Origin: CAYUYM01 sp964449305
Lineage (GTDB): Bacteria > Bacteroidota > Ignavibacteria > SZUA-365 > CAYQST01
Assembly (NCBI GenBank): GCA_964449305.1
Contig: CAYUYM010000043.1
Coordinates: 1 to 19,849 of the forward strand
Reading direction: 5' to 3'
DNA: 19,849 bases
Shown one piece after another: positions 1 to 7,752 of this stretch (positions are counted from its first letter, which is position 1; each line of letters starts with the position of its first letter). A program made the position numbers and the translations under genes. The notes beneath the pieces were generated by a model. That model was not told the DNA's origin and ran no database searches. It was given only the letters and a program-made list of their open reading frames with translations.

Positions 1-1545
1 GACGGCGCCCTCGACCGCCGCTTCCAGAAGATCATGGTCGACCCCGCCACCGTGGACGAGACCATCGAAATCCTCCGCAACATCAAGCACAAGTACGAGG
101 AGCACCACAACGTCCGCTACACGGACAAGAGCATCGATGAGGCCGTGCGCCTGAGCGACCGATACATCACGGACCGCTACCTGCCCGACAAGGCCATCGA
201 CGTGCTCGACGAGGCGGGGGCCCGCGTGCACCTGCAGAACATCGTGGTGCCGGACGACATCGTGATGCTGGAGGAGGAGATCGAAAAGATCAAGCAGCAG
301 AAGAATCAGGTGGTGCGTAACCAGAATTTCGAGGAGGCCGCGCATCTCCGGGACATGGAGCGGAAGTTCCTCAACGAGCTCGAGGAGGCGAAGCGCCAGT
401 GGGACACCGCCTCGCAGCGCGTGGTGCACGATGTGGACGAAAACGTGATGGCCGACGTCGTGTCCATGATGACGGGCATCCCCGTCAATCGCATCGCACA
501 GTCCGAATCGCTCAAGCTTCTGCACATGGCCGACGAGCTGCGCAAGGAGATCATCGGGCAGGACGAGGCCATCGAGAAGCTGTCGCGGGCCATCCGCCGC
601 ACACGCGCCGGGCTCAAGGACCCCACGCGGCCCATCGGGTCGTTCGTCTTCCTGGGGCCGACGGGTGTGGGCAAGACGGAGATGGCCAAGGTGCTCGCCC
701 GGTACCTCTTCGATTCCGAGGATGCGCTCGTACGCATCGACATGAGCGAGTACATGGAGAAGTTCTCCGTGTCGCGCCTCGTGGGCGCCCCTCCGGGGTA
801 TGTGGGATACGAGGAGGGCGGGCAGCTCACCGAGAAGATCCGCCGCAAGCCGTATTCCGTGGTGCTTCTCGATGAGATCGAGAAAGCCCATCCCGACGTG
901 TTCAACATCCTCCTCCAGGTGCTCGACGATGGCATCATCACCGACGGCCTGGGTCGCCGGGTGGATTTCAAGAACACCATCCTCATCATGACCTCCAACG
1001 TCGGCACGCGCGACATCAAGGCCGGCACCGTGTTCGGCTTTGGGGAGACGCCCGAGGAGACCAATGCCTACAAGGACATGAAGAAGACGGTGGAGGACTC
1101 GATGAAACGCCTCTTCAATCCCGAGTTCCTCAACCGCATCGATGAAACGATCGTCTTCCATTCGCTCACCAAGGCGGACATCGAGCGCATCATCGAAATC
1201 GCCACGCGCAAGCTGTTCAAGCGCCTCGGGCACATGGGCATCTCCATCTCCTTCACCGCCGAGGCGAAGTCCTTCGTGGCCGAGCGTGGATTCGATCCGA
1301 AGTTCGGGGCACGCCCCCTCCGCCGCGCCCTGCAGAACCTTGTGGAGGATCCCCTTGCCGAGGATCTGCTCCGCGGGCGTTTCGGGCATGGCAGTCACGT
1401 GCTGGTGACCATGAACCAGGCGGGCGACGCGGTGGAGTTCACCGACGCCCCCGCCGACGACGATGCGACATCGGGCGCGGTGCAGGAACACCTGACCGAC
1501 GAACATCTCGATCCCGCAGAACTCGACGAGCGCGGAATGAAGTGA
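1..1545 (+). CDS. clpC: ClpC-type AAA+ protein unfoldase, C-terminal part (5' end outside window)
   Basis: The reading frame is open from base 1, so the gene is truncated by the window; 514 residues are visible. ClpC is a cytoplasmic hexameric ATPase that unfolds proteins and feeds them to ClpP. Counting from the first visible codon, residues 1-80 are the end of the first AAA+ module. Residues about 89-127 form the short UVR-type coiled middle segment (FEEAAHLRDME), which indicates ClpC rather than ClpB with its long middle domain. The second AAA+ module follows, with Walker A GPTGVGKT at 219-226, Walker B VVLLDE at 287-292, sensor-1 TSN, the arginine-finger region FLNRID, and sensor-2 GARPLRR. 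The last 40 or so residues are an acidic tail. The first Walker A and the N-terminal Clp repeats lie upstream of the window. The family call is firm; the N-terminal domain is unseen. Confidence 0.95.
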   Translation, partial: DGALDRRFQKIMVDPATVDETIEILRNIKHKYEEHHNVRYTDKSIDEAVRLSDRYITDRYLPDKAIDVLDEAGARVHLQNIVVPDDIVMLEEEIEKIKQQKNQVVRNQNFEEAAHLRDMERKFLNELEEAKRQWDTASQRVVHDVDENVMADVVSMMTGIPVNRIAQSESLKLLHMADELRKEIIGQDEAIEKLSRAIRRTRAGLKDPTRPIGSFVFLGPTGVGKTEMAKVLARYLFDSEDALVRIDMSEYMEKFSVSRLVGAPPGYVGYEEGGQLTEKIRRKPYSVVLLDEIEKAHPDVFNILLQVLDDGIITDGLGRRVDFKNTILIMTSNVGTRDIKAGTVFGFGETPEETNAYKDMKKTVEDSMKRLFNPEFLNRIDETIVFHSLTKADIERIIEIATRKLFKRLGHMGISISFTAEAKSFVAERGFDPKFGARPLRRALQNLVEDPLAEDLLRGRFGHGSHVLVTMNQAGDAVEFTDAPADDDATSGAVQEHLTDEHLDPAELDERGMK

Positions 1546-1567
1546 CCTTCTCCTCCGAACCACCGGA

Positions 1568-1656
1568 TGCCGCACCTCGCGATGAGGCGCGGCACACCAG
1601 ACCCCACATTCGGCTGCCGCATGGCGGCACGCCTTATCCCGGGCGCACAGGCGCCC
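1568..1656. other. Cluster of three GC-rich hairpins between clpC and pfk
   Basis: Three inverted repeats stand in a row in the 139-base gap. In the first, TGCCGC (1568-1573) pairs with GCGGCA (1589-1594) around an inner CCTC/GAGG stem. In the second, TGCCGC (1615-1620) pairs with GCGGCA (1624-1629) around an ATG loop. In the third, GGGCGC (1641-1646) pairs with GCGCCC (1651-1656). The first two have identical arms, so they could exchange partners. No T-run follows, so a classical intrinsic terminator is not supported. Termination or processing after clpC, or control of pfk, is inference. Confidence 0.45.
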
Positions 1657-1668
1657 ATCAACAATGAC

Positions 1669-1673
1669 AGGAG
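1669..1673 (+). promoter_or_regulatory. Ribosome binding site deciding the pfk start
   Basis: AGGAG lies 11 bases before the ATG at 1685. An in-frame ATG at 1664 comes before this site and would add seven residues (MTGALEP) not expected in the family. The conserved MNIGILTGGGD start therefore favours 1685. Confidence 0.7.
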
Positions 1674-1684
1674 CACTGGAACCA

Positions 1685-2731
1685 ATGAACATCGGAATCC
1701 TGACCGGTGGCGGCGACTGCCCCGGATTGAACCCGGTCATCCGCGCAGCAGTGCGCACAGCCCTGAAACTCGGCCACGACGTCATCGGCATCCGCAACGG
1801 ATGGAAGGGCCTGCTCGAACGTGACCTCTTCCTCCTCACACGCGAGCATGTCAACGGCATCCTCCATCGCGGCGGCACCATTCTCGGCACATCCCGCACA
1901 AACCCCTACAAGGTGAAGGACGGGGAGCAGACCGTGCTCGCCACACTCACCGAATTCGCCATCGACGTGCTCCTGCCCATCGGCGGGGAGGACACGCTTG
2001 GCGTTGCGGCGCGGCTCTCCAAGGCGGGCGTGAAGTGCATCGGCGTGCCCAAGACCATCGACAACGATCTGCCCGGCACGGACTTCACCTTCGGCTTTGA
2101 CACGGCCGTGAATGTGGCCATGGAGGCGATCGACCGCCTGCACACCACCGCGGAAAGCCATCACCGCGTGCTTGTGTGTGAAGTGATGGGCCGGCACACC
2201 GGATGGATCGCCCTCTACGCAGGCGTTGCCGGCGGCGCTGACGTGATCCTCATGCCCGAGAAACCCATCGACATCGACATGGTGTGCGACAAGATCCGCC
2301 GCCGCCATGCCACCGGGAAGACCTTCAGCATCGTGGTGGTGGCGGAGGGGACCAAGGTCGCGACCGAGGAGGGTTCCGATGCAGACGGCAGCTTCGTGCT
2401 GAGCAGCATGAAGAAGGACAGCTTCGGGCACGTCCGCCTTGGTGGCATCGGCAACGTGCTGGCGGAAGAGATCGAGCGCCGGCTCGGCTTCGAGACGCGC
2501 TCCACCGTGCTGGGGCACATCCAGCGCGGCGGCTCGCCCACGGCCTACGACCGCTTCCTCGGCACCCGCTACGGCATCGCCGCCGTGAAACTCATCCAGA
2601 AGCAGAAATACGGTCGCATGGTGGCGCTGGCCGGCAACACCATCATCGACATCGACATCGAGCAGGTGCTCGGGCAGGTCAAATCGCCCGAACCCGAGCT
2701 GCTCGAACTCGCCGACGCCTTCGACGAGTGA
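1685..2731 (+). CDS. 6-phosphofructokinase, probably pyrophosphate-dependent
   Basis: This 348-residue enzyme of the PfkA superfamily phosphorylates fructose 6-phosphate to fructose 1,6-bisphosphate in glycolysis. The N-terminal ILTGGGDCPGLN is the nucleotide/phosphate-binding loop. GGEDTLG lies at 100-106, PKTIDND at 122-128 (catalytic base Asp126), and EVMGRHTGW at 166-174. Where E. coli ATP-dependent PfkA has Gly104 and Gly124, this protein has Asp103 and Lys123. That pair is known from PPi-dependent enzymes (EC 2.7.1.90), in which the Asp blocks the ATP alpha-phosphate. PPi use, and therefore a reversible reaction, is inferred from these two residues. Long ATP-using relatives of the same clade are the alternative. 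The length matches the actinobacterial-type group. The next gene starts 60 bases downstream on the same strand and is also in sugar metabolism, so the two may be co-transcribed. Confidence 0.93.
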   Translation: MNIGILTGGGDCPGLNPVIRAAVRTALKLGHDVIGIRNGWKGLLERDLFLLTREHVNGILHRGGTILGTSRTNPYKVKDGEQTVLATLTEFAIDVLLPIGGEDTLGVAARLSKAGVKCIGVPKTIDNDLPGTDFTFGFDTAVNVAMEAIDRLHTTAESHHRVLVCEVMGRHTGWIALYAGVAGGADVILMPEKPIDIDMVCDKIRRRHATGKTFSIVVVAEGTKVATEEGSDADGSFVLSSMKKDSFGHVRLGGIGNVLAEEIERRLGFETRSTVLGHIQRGGSPTAYDRFLGTRYGIAAVKLIQKQKYGRMVALAGNTIIDIDIEQVLGQVKSPEPELLELADAFDE

Positions 2732-2791
2732 TTCCTCGCGCGAGCGCACAGGCCACCCCTCATCCCGTCACAACACAGGATTGTCGACATC

Positions 2792-4729
2792 ATGACCAAT
2801 GCCCTTGCGTCCCTGCACGCAAAACTCACCGACCTCGCGCCTGACTGCTTCTCCACCCCCTACCGCATCCCGTCCCTCTGGCTCAAGCCCGACGCCTCGC
2901 CCGATGCCGCCGTGGTGGAAGTCAACCCGATCGACTATTTCCGGGAGAGGGTGGCATCCATCCTCTTCGGCCCGGAACAGACCCCCGCCGGGTTTTCCAC
3001 CGGGGGCGCGTGGACGGCCAATGCCATCGTCTACAACCTCTTCGCCCGGCTCACCACGGCATGGGACCATGACGGCGACGGCCGCGTCGGGCTCGACGAC
3101 CTTCCGGGCGGCTTCCGGGAGACGGGCACCTTCCTGAAGGCCATCACCCTGCTCCCCTATCTGCAGGCCATGGGGATCAACACCATCCACCTCCTGCCGG
3201 TGACATCCATCGGGCAGGATGGCAACAAGGGCAACCTCGGCTCACCCTACGCGATCCGCAATCCCTACCGGCTGGATGAGCGCCTCTCCGAGCCCTTCCT
3301 CGGGCTCGACGTGGAGACGGAGTTCGCCGCCTTCGTGGAGGCCGCCCATCGCCTGGGCATGCGTGTGGTGGCGGAGTTCGTGTTCCGTACCGCGGCCAAG
3401 GATTCGGACTGGATCCCGGATCATCCGAACTGGTTCTACTGGATCAATGCCGATGTGCCGGACCGTGACGGCTCGCCGGAGAACGCGGATGGCTATGGCA
3501 GCCCGCAGTTCAGCGAGGAGGAGCTGGCCATCATCAACATCCGTGTGAAAAAGAACGACACCTCGAGCCTGCCGCCGCCGCCCCTGCACCATCGCTCCCT
3601 CTTCTCCGAGTCTCCCGACACCGTGGAGCTGGAGGATGGCCGCTTCATCGGCACCACCGACGACAGCAGGCGGGTGCGCATCCCCGGCGCCTTCGCCGAC
3701 TGGCCGCCCGACGATGTGCAACCGCCCTGGAACGACGTCACCTACCTCAAGCTCTACGACCACCCAAGCTTCAACTACATCGCCTACAACACCATCCGCG
3801 TCTACGACTCCCGCCTCGCCGACGCGCAGAACGAGAACCGCGGACTGTGGAACACCATCATCAACATCATCCCGCATTTCCAGAAGAACTTCGGGATCGA
3901 TGGTGTGATGGTGGACATGGGACATGCGCTTCCTCGCAGGCTCATGCAGTCCATCGTGGACCGTGCGCGCAAGGTGGATGCGGACTTCGCCTTCTGGGAG
4001 GAGAACTTCGCAATATCCGCCAGGAGCCGTCAGCAGGGCTACAACGCCTCGGTGGGCTACCTCTGGAGCGACGAACACCTGCACTGGAAGCTGCGCGAAT
4101 TCTGCGCGATGCTCGCATCCAACGATCTCCCCATCCCCTTCTTCGCCACACCGGAGAGCCACAACACGCCGCGCGCCGCCTCGCGTCCCGGCGGCATGGC
4201 GTTCTCCCGCATGGCCGCAGCAGTCAACGCCCTGCTGCCCGGGCTGTACTTCATCCACCAGGGCTTCGAGCTCGGCGAAACCTACCCTGTCAACACGGGG
4301 CTCGGCTTCACACCGGAACAGATCGCCGCATTGCCATCGCATGAACTGCCGCTGTTCAGCGTTTCCGCCCTGTCGTGGACCAACCCCTCGGAGATCTCCG
4401 GGTTCATCGCGAGGCTCGCCGCGCTCCGGAAGGAATGGGATCTGGTGGTCACCGATCTCCGCGCCGCAACCATGGAGCTGCACCCATTCTCCGACGAGCG
4501 CATCCTGTGCTTCTCGCGCGTGTCACCCGACCGCCGCTTCCGCATCACCATCGTCGTCAACACCGATGCGGAGCACGAGGTGCACGGACACGGTGCCCTG
4601 CCGGTCGATGCCTACTCCGTGGTCGATGCGCTCACCGACCGGGAGATCGGCCTTCTTGACAACGCGCTTGCCTACACCTTCCATCCCGGCGAGGCACTGA
4701 TCTTCCGCATGACCGACGCCCCGGCCTGA
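2792..4729 (+). CDS. GH13-like alpha-glucan glycosidase/transferase with divergent catalytic motifs
   Basis: The protein has 645 residues and no signal peptide, so it is probably cytoplasmic. A (beta/alpha)8 alpha-amylase-type barrel can be followed: the YNLFARL start at 81, LQAMGINTIHLLPV at 124-137, GIDGVMVDMGHA at 368-379 (putative nucleophile Asp375), FWEENF at 401-406 (putative acid/base Glu403 or Glu404), FATPESHNTPR at 451-461, and a beta-rich C-terminal domain from about 560. Several normally fixed GH13 residues differ. The region-II Arg is Met373, the region-I Asn-His is Arg-Thr, and the region-IV His-Asp is His457-Asn458. The TPES segment and DHPNWF recall GlgE-type maltosyltransferases, where Glu456 could replace the catalytic Asp. 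Residues 92-103 form a DxDxDG EF-hand-like loop. AGGA 11 bases upstream supports this start. The fold is fairly sure; substrate and activity are not. Confidence 0.8.
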   Translation: MTNALASLHAKLTDLAPDCFSTPYRIPSLWLKPDASPDAAVVEVNPIDYFRERVASILFGPEQTPAGFSTGGAWTANAIVYNLFARLTTAWDHDGDGRVGLDDLPGGFRETGTFLKAITLLPYLQAMGINTIHLLPVTSIGQDGNKGNLGSPYAIRNPYRLDERLSEPFLGLDVETEFAAFVEAAHRLGMRVVAEFVFRTAAKDSDWIPDHPNWFYWINADVPDRDGSPENADGYGSPQFSEEELAIINIRVKKNDTSSLPPPPLHHRSLFSESPDTVELEDGRFIGTTDDSRRVRIPGAFADWPPDDVQPPWNDVTYLKLYDHPSFNYIAYNTIRVYDSRLADAQNENRGLWNTIINIIPHFQKNFGIDGVMVDMGHALPRRLMQSIVDRARKVDADFAFWEENFAISARSRQQGYNASVGYLWSDEHLHWKLREFCAMLASNDLPIPFFATPESHNTPRAASRPGGMAFSRMAAAVNALLPGLYFIHQGFELGETYPVNTGLGFTPEQIAALPSHELPLFSVSALSWTNPSEISGFIARLAALRKEWDLVVTDLRAATMELHPFSDERILCFSRVSPDRRFRITIVVNTDAEHEVHGHGALPVDAYSVVDALTDREIGLLDNALAYTFHPGEALIFRMTDAPA

Positions 4730-4754
4730 CGCGGGGAGACAGGCGAAATGCAGA

Positions 4755-4787
4755 CAGGGGCGCTACATGCAACATGCGGCGCCCCTG
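4755..4787. terminator. Hairpin at the convergent gene junction (first)
   Basis: CAGGGGCGC (4755-4763) pairs with GCGCCCCTG (4779-4787), a perfect 9-bp stem with a 15-base loop, 25 bases after the glucan-enzyme stop. Its place between convergent genes suggests termination, but no T-run follows on either strand. Confidence 0.4.
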
Positions 4788-4811
4788 ATGCGTTTGGGGT
4801 CATCATCATCG

Positions 4812-4831
4812 GGGCGCCATGCACGGCGCCC
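4812..4831. terminator. Hairpin at the convergent gene junction (second)
   Basis: GGGCGCC (4812-4818) pairs with GGCGCCC (4825-4831) around ATGCAC. It begins three bases beyond the stop of the - strand LamG gene. Arms and loop resemble the first hairpin (GGGGCGC, an ATGCA-containing loop, GGCGCCC), so the two look like diverged copies. It lacks a T-run, and its role as a terminator is inferred from position. Confidence 0.4.
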
Positions 4832-4834
4832 GTG

Positions 4835-7672
4835 CTATCGTGGCAGGGCCGGAACCCGGTCCGATGGGACAATGACCGCGCTCGGGAATGCGCGGAGGGA
4901 CATCCACGGTTCCGGGAAATGGAACACCGCGGAGGCGTTCATGCTCACGCTCACGGTCTGCGTCACGCGGACAAAATAGGCCTTGCCCGCCCGCAGCGCG
5001 CCAGCCGTCGGGGGGAGGTACCCAAAGAACGGATCGTACTCGTAGATGGAGGCGATGCTCCCGGGAGGCGACTGCATGATGGAGGCGACAGGGACGGGCC
5101 CCGCGGGCACGCCGATGAGATTCCACCCACCCGCCTTGTGCGACAGCGTCCTCTGCAGAAAGCCCTGGAGCATGCCCGTGACGAGCACGCTGTCCGCCTT
5201 GCGGAACTTGATCCAGTACCCGTCACCGAAGGCGAGGGTCGTGCGCGCAACGTAGCCGGAGTCCTGATCGTAGGCGAAGGCCGAGGTTGCATCGGGAAAG
5301 AGGCTGACGAGGTCGGGCGTGGTCGGGATGAGGGGAAGCGAGATGAGGTTCCACCCCTGCCGGTAGCGGATCATCGCCGAGCCGGCCTTCTCCGTCGCGA
5401 CAAAGTCCTGGTTGCCCTGCACCGACAACAGCGGCGTGTACAGCCGGTTGACCGGGGCGAAGCTGTAGAGCGGGCTCACCGGCGTCACGCTGTAGTTGCC
5501 ATATCGCAGCCCTCCGAAGAAGTAGGAGCCGTCGGTCTGCGTCACCACGGTGAAGCTCGTGTCGCCATCGATGCCGAGGATGATGCCCTGCAACGGACCT
5601 GCCGGCCCCATCACCTTGCCGGAGATGGAGTGGTACTGTGATGCGCTGACGACGTAGGTGACCGGCACGGTGACCGGTGAGTTGCTGAAATTGCCGGTGA
5701 TGGTGAGCGTGGCGTTGTAGGTGCCCGGCTGCATGTTCGTGGTGATCACGGAGATGCCCGACGAATCGATGTTCGCGAACCCCGCCTCCGGATTGAGCCC
5801 GAGCCACAGCACCCCACCTGTCGCGATCTGCCAGCCCATGGTCCCCCCTCCGGTGTTGGTGAGGCGGAGCATCTGCTCAACAGGCAGAGGCCCGTTCTGT
5901 GAGGCGGTGAAGGTGAAGGATTTCGGAGCCACGGCGAGCACGGGTGGCGGTTCGATGATTGAGAACACCGCATTGCTCGCATCACTCACGCTGGTGGGTG
6001 ACGGCGTCGACACGCGCACAAGGGCACCGGTGGTGGGCTGCCCGTCCACCGGCCATGACCACGATCCCGTGGAGGCGGGTGTTGATGGAGTGAGCACCTC
6101 CGGCCAGCTCGCGCCGCCATCGCGCGAAAGCTCGATCATCACGTTCACCAGGCCGGTCGCCGTCCATTTGATGGACTGCGTCGTGCCGATGGTCCACGTC
6201 TCGCCTCCGTTCGGTGCGGTCACCGCCAGCGTCGGGGGATCCGGAAGATCGGCGGCATCAGCAAACCAGATCTCGGAATACGTCGGCAGCCGCGGCGTGC
6301 CATTGTTGCCGTTGCCGGAGCGGTCCATGATGTCCCCGTCGAAATGAAACATCGCCGACAGGCCGGGGACGATGCCGTTGAATTCGAAGCGGTGGTTGTC
6401 GGCGATCTCGTCGTCGCTGCGGGCCGTGTTCCAGATGCGCACCTCGTCGAGGCTGCCGGAGAAGCCGTAGCCCGTGTAGCCGGAGGACTGCTGGTCAGCC
6501 GCGCCGATGAGCAGCGGCAGCGAGGTGCCGCGTGCATCGCTCGTGAAGGTCTGCGTGCCGGACGGGACGCCGTTGATGAAGATGGTGCCTGTGCGCACGC
6601 CCCCCACCAGCGCATAGCGCGCGGCCACATGAGTCCACACCCCCGAGGCGAGCGTGCCGGTGCTCAGCATGGAGGTGCTCATGCTGCCATTGGGGGCGAA
6701 GCGCACCTTCCCGCTCGCCACATCGAGGCCGAGCCAGTAGGTGAAGGAGTTGAACAGGGCCGACCCCTTGGAGAGAAAGGTCTGATACGTGGGGTTGCCA
6801 TACTTCGTGTCACGCTTCACCCAGCATTCCAGCGTGTAGTTCTGCACCATTTCCAGGCCCGGTGCAGAGGGCACGGTGAAGTAGTCGTCGGCACCTGGTG
6901 CCGTCGCACCCTGCCTGTTGGCGAACAGTGCGCAGATCTGCGAATAGTGCACCGCCGTGGGTGTGCTCACGAAGTTCGTGGTGCCCACCGGCGAGCCATC
7001 CATGTTCGGCGATTCCACCTGTGTGAAGTCGCCATTGAGGCGCCAGCAGGCGGCGAGTTGCCGGCCGTGAAGCCCGTTGAACACGGCATGCGGCACGCGC
7101 CAGAGCTTTCCCGATGCGGTGGAGAAATCAACCTCCCCCTTCCAGATGCGCACCTCGTCGAGCGCGCCATACCAGAAATACGCGGGGTTCTGCCCGCTGC
7201 GATCGGCACCGATGCGCAGATCGCTCGATGCCGTCCCGAAATAACTCTGCCCGATGGTCACAACCTCCTTCACCCCGTTCCGATAGAAGGCGAGGGAGTT
7301 CTTGAGCGCGTTGAAGCTCACCGCGACGTGGGACCAGTTGCCCGTGGGCACGGTGGTGGCGCTCTCCCAGTAGGTGGCGGCGTTCGGCTGGAAGCGCAGC
7401 TTCCCCGACGGGGTCAGGCCGAACCAGTAGCTGCCGCCAAGCGTGTTCCCCACGATGGTCATGAGCGAGGTGGACCAGCTCGAGGGATACACCATGGCGT
7501 CGATGGTGATCTGCCCGGACATGGTGATGTCGTAGTTCAACGTCATGCTGTACGGGACGCTCACGTAGCCGTTGCCTCCGAGCATCAGCGCCTGATTGAC
7601 GGCCGAGTATTGCGCGAAGGCGGCAGTGGTGAGGCAGCATGCGAGGATCAGGATCGGGATGAAGCGCTTCAT
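4835..7672 (-). CDS. Exported double-LamG multidomain protein
   Basis: The protein has 945 residues. The start at 7672 was chosen because MKRFIPILILACCLTTAAFA is a clear signal peptide and AGAGGT lies upstream. The longer frame would add residues encoded by a hairpin. Domains in order: two concanavalin A-like LamG folds (about 21-200 and 235-450, each closing with a LDEVRIW strand), a Ser/Thr-rich cell-wall-type domain (NGGETWTIG, about 478-565), a BACON-like domain (about 572-665), a carboxypeptidase-regulatory-like fold (ISGKVMGPAGPLQGI, about 678-755), and two half-repeats GWNLISLPL (about 770) and GWNLIGVP (about 846) ending in GKAYFVRV. The C-terminus has no recognisable T9SS sorting domain, unlike the two upstream neighbours. 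A carbohydrate-binding or adhesive role outside the inner membrane is inferred from the LamG domains; no catalytic motif was seen. It is the last gene of the - strand cluster. Confidence 0.9.
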   Translation of the reverse strand: MKRFIPILILACCLTTAAFAQYSAVNQALMLGGNGYVSVPYSMTLNYDITMSGQITIDAMVYPSSWSTSLMTIVGNTLGGSYWFGLTPSGKLRFQPNAATYWESATTVPTGNWSHVAVSFNALKNSLAFYRNGVKEVVTIGQSYFGTASSDLRIGADRSGQNPAYFWYGALDEVRIWKGEVDFSTASGKLWRVPHAVFNGLHGRQLAACWRLNGDFTQVESPNMDGSPVGTTNFVSTPTAVHYSQICALFANRQGATAPGADDYFTVPSAPGLEMVQNYTLECWVKRDTKYGNPTYQTFLSKGSALFNSFTYWLGLDVASGKVRFAPNGSMSTSMLSTGTLASGVWTHVAARYALVGGVRTGTIFINGVPSGTQTFTSDARGTSLPLLIGAADQQSSGYTGYGFSGSLDEVRIWNTARSDDEIADNHRFEFNGIVPGLSAMFHFDGDIMDRSGNGNNGTPRLPTYSEIWFADAADLPDPPTLAVTAPNGGETWTIGTTQSIKWTATGLVNVMIELSRDGGASWPEVLTPSTPASTGSWSWPVDGQPTTGALVRVSTPSPTSVSDASNAVFSIIEPPPVLAVAPKSFTFTASQNGPLPVEQMLRLTNTGGGTMGWQIATGGVLWLGLNPEAGFANIDSSGISVITTNMQPGTYNATLTITGNFSNSPVTVPVTYVVSASQYHSISGKVMGPAGPLQGIILGIDGDTSFTVVTQTDGSYFFGGLRYGNYSVTPVSPLYSFAPVNRLYTPLLSVQGNQDFVATEKAGSAMIRYRQGWNLISLPLIPTTPDLVSLFPDATSAFAYDQDSGYVARTTLAFGDGYWIKFRKADSVLVTGMLQGFLQRTLSHKAGGWNLIGVPAGPVPVASIMQSPPGSIASIYEYDPFFGYLPPTAGALRAGKAYFVRVTQTVSVSMNASAVFHFPEPWMSLRAFPSAVIVPSDRVPALPR

Positions 7673-7696
7673 GGTGTCCAACCTCTTTGAATGAAT

Positions 7697-7742
7697 GCTG
7701 CATCCTCCCGCTGTGCGGGGGGGCACAACGGGAGGATGCAGC
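7697..7742. other. Long perfect intercistronic hairpin
   Basis: A 14-base arm (7697-7710, GCTGCATCCTCCCG) pairs perfectly with 7729-7742. Inside, TGTGC (7712-7716) pairs with GCACA (7723-7727) around a loop of six G. It lies 10 bases after the stop of the BACON-like gene and 24 bases before the start of the LamG gene. No T-run follows on the - strand (ATTCATTC), so partial termination, mRNA stabilisation or processing are all possible. Confidence 0.75.
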
Positions 7743-7752
7743 GGGGTGAACG

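Noticed and set aside
1658..2749. 363-residue - strand open frame opposite pfk
   Set aside because: Mirror of a highly conserved phosphofructokinase; the antisense product shows no family features.
4333..4345. CCATCGCATGA half-site matching one arm of the palindrome
   Set aside because: A lone half inside the GH13-like gene with no opposing arm; expected by chance in this base composition.
6344..7690. 448-residue + strand open frame opposite the LamG gene
   Set aside because: No domain, biased composition, and it runs through both LamG folds of the real gene.
7673..7726. 18-residue N-terminal extension of the LamG protein
   Set aside because: It is encoded by the intercistronic hairpin and precedes a clear signal peptide beginning at 7672.
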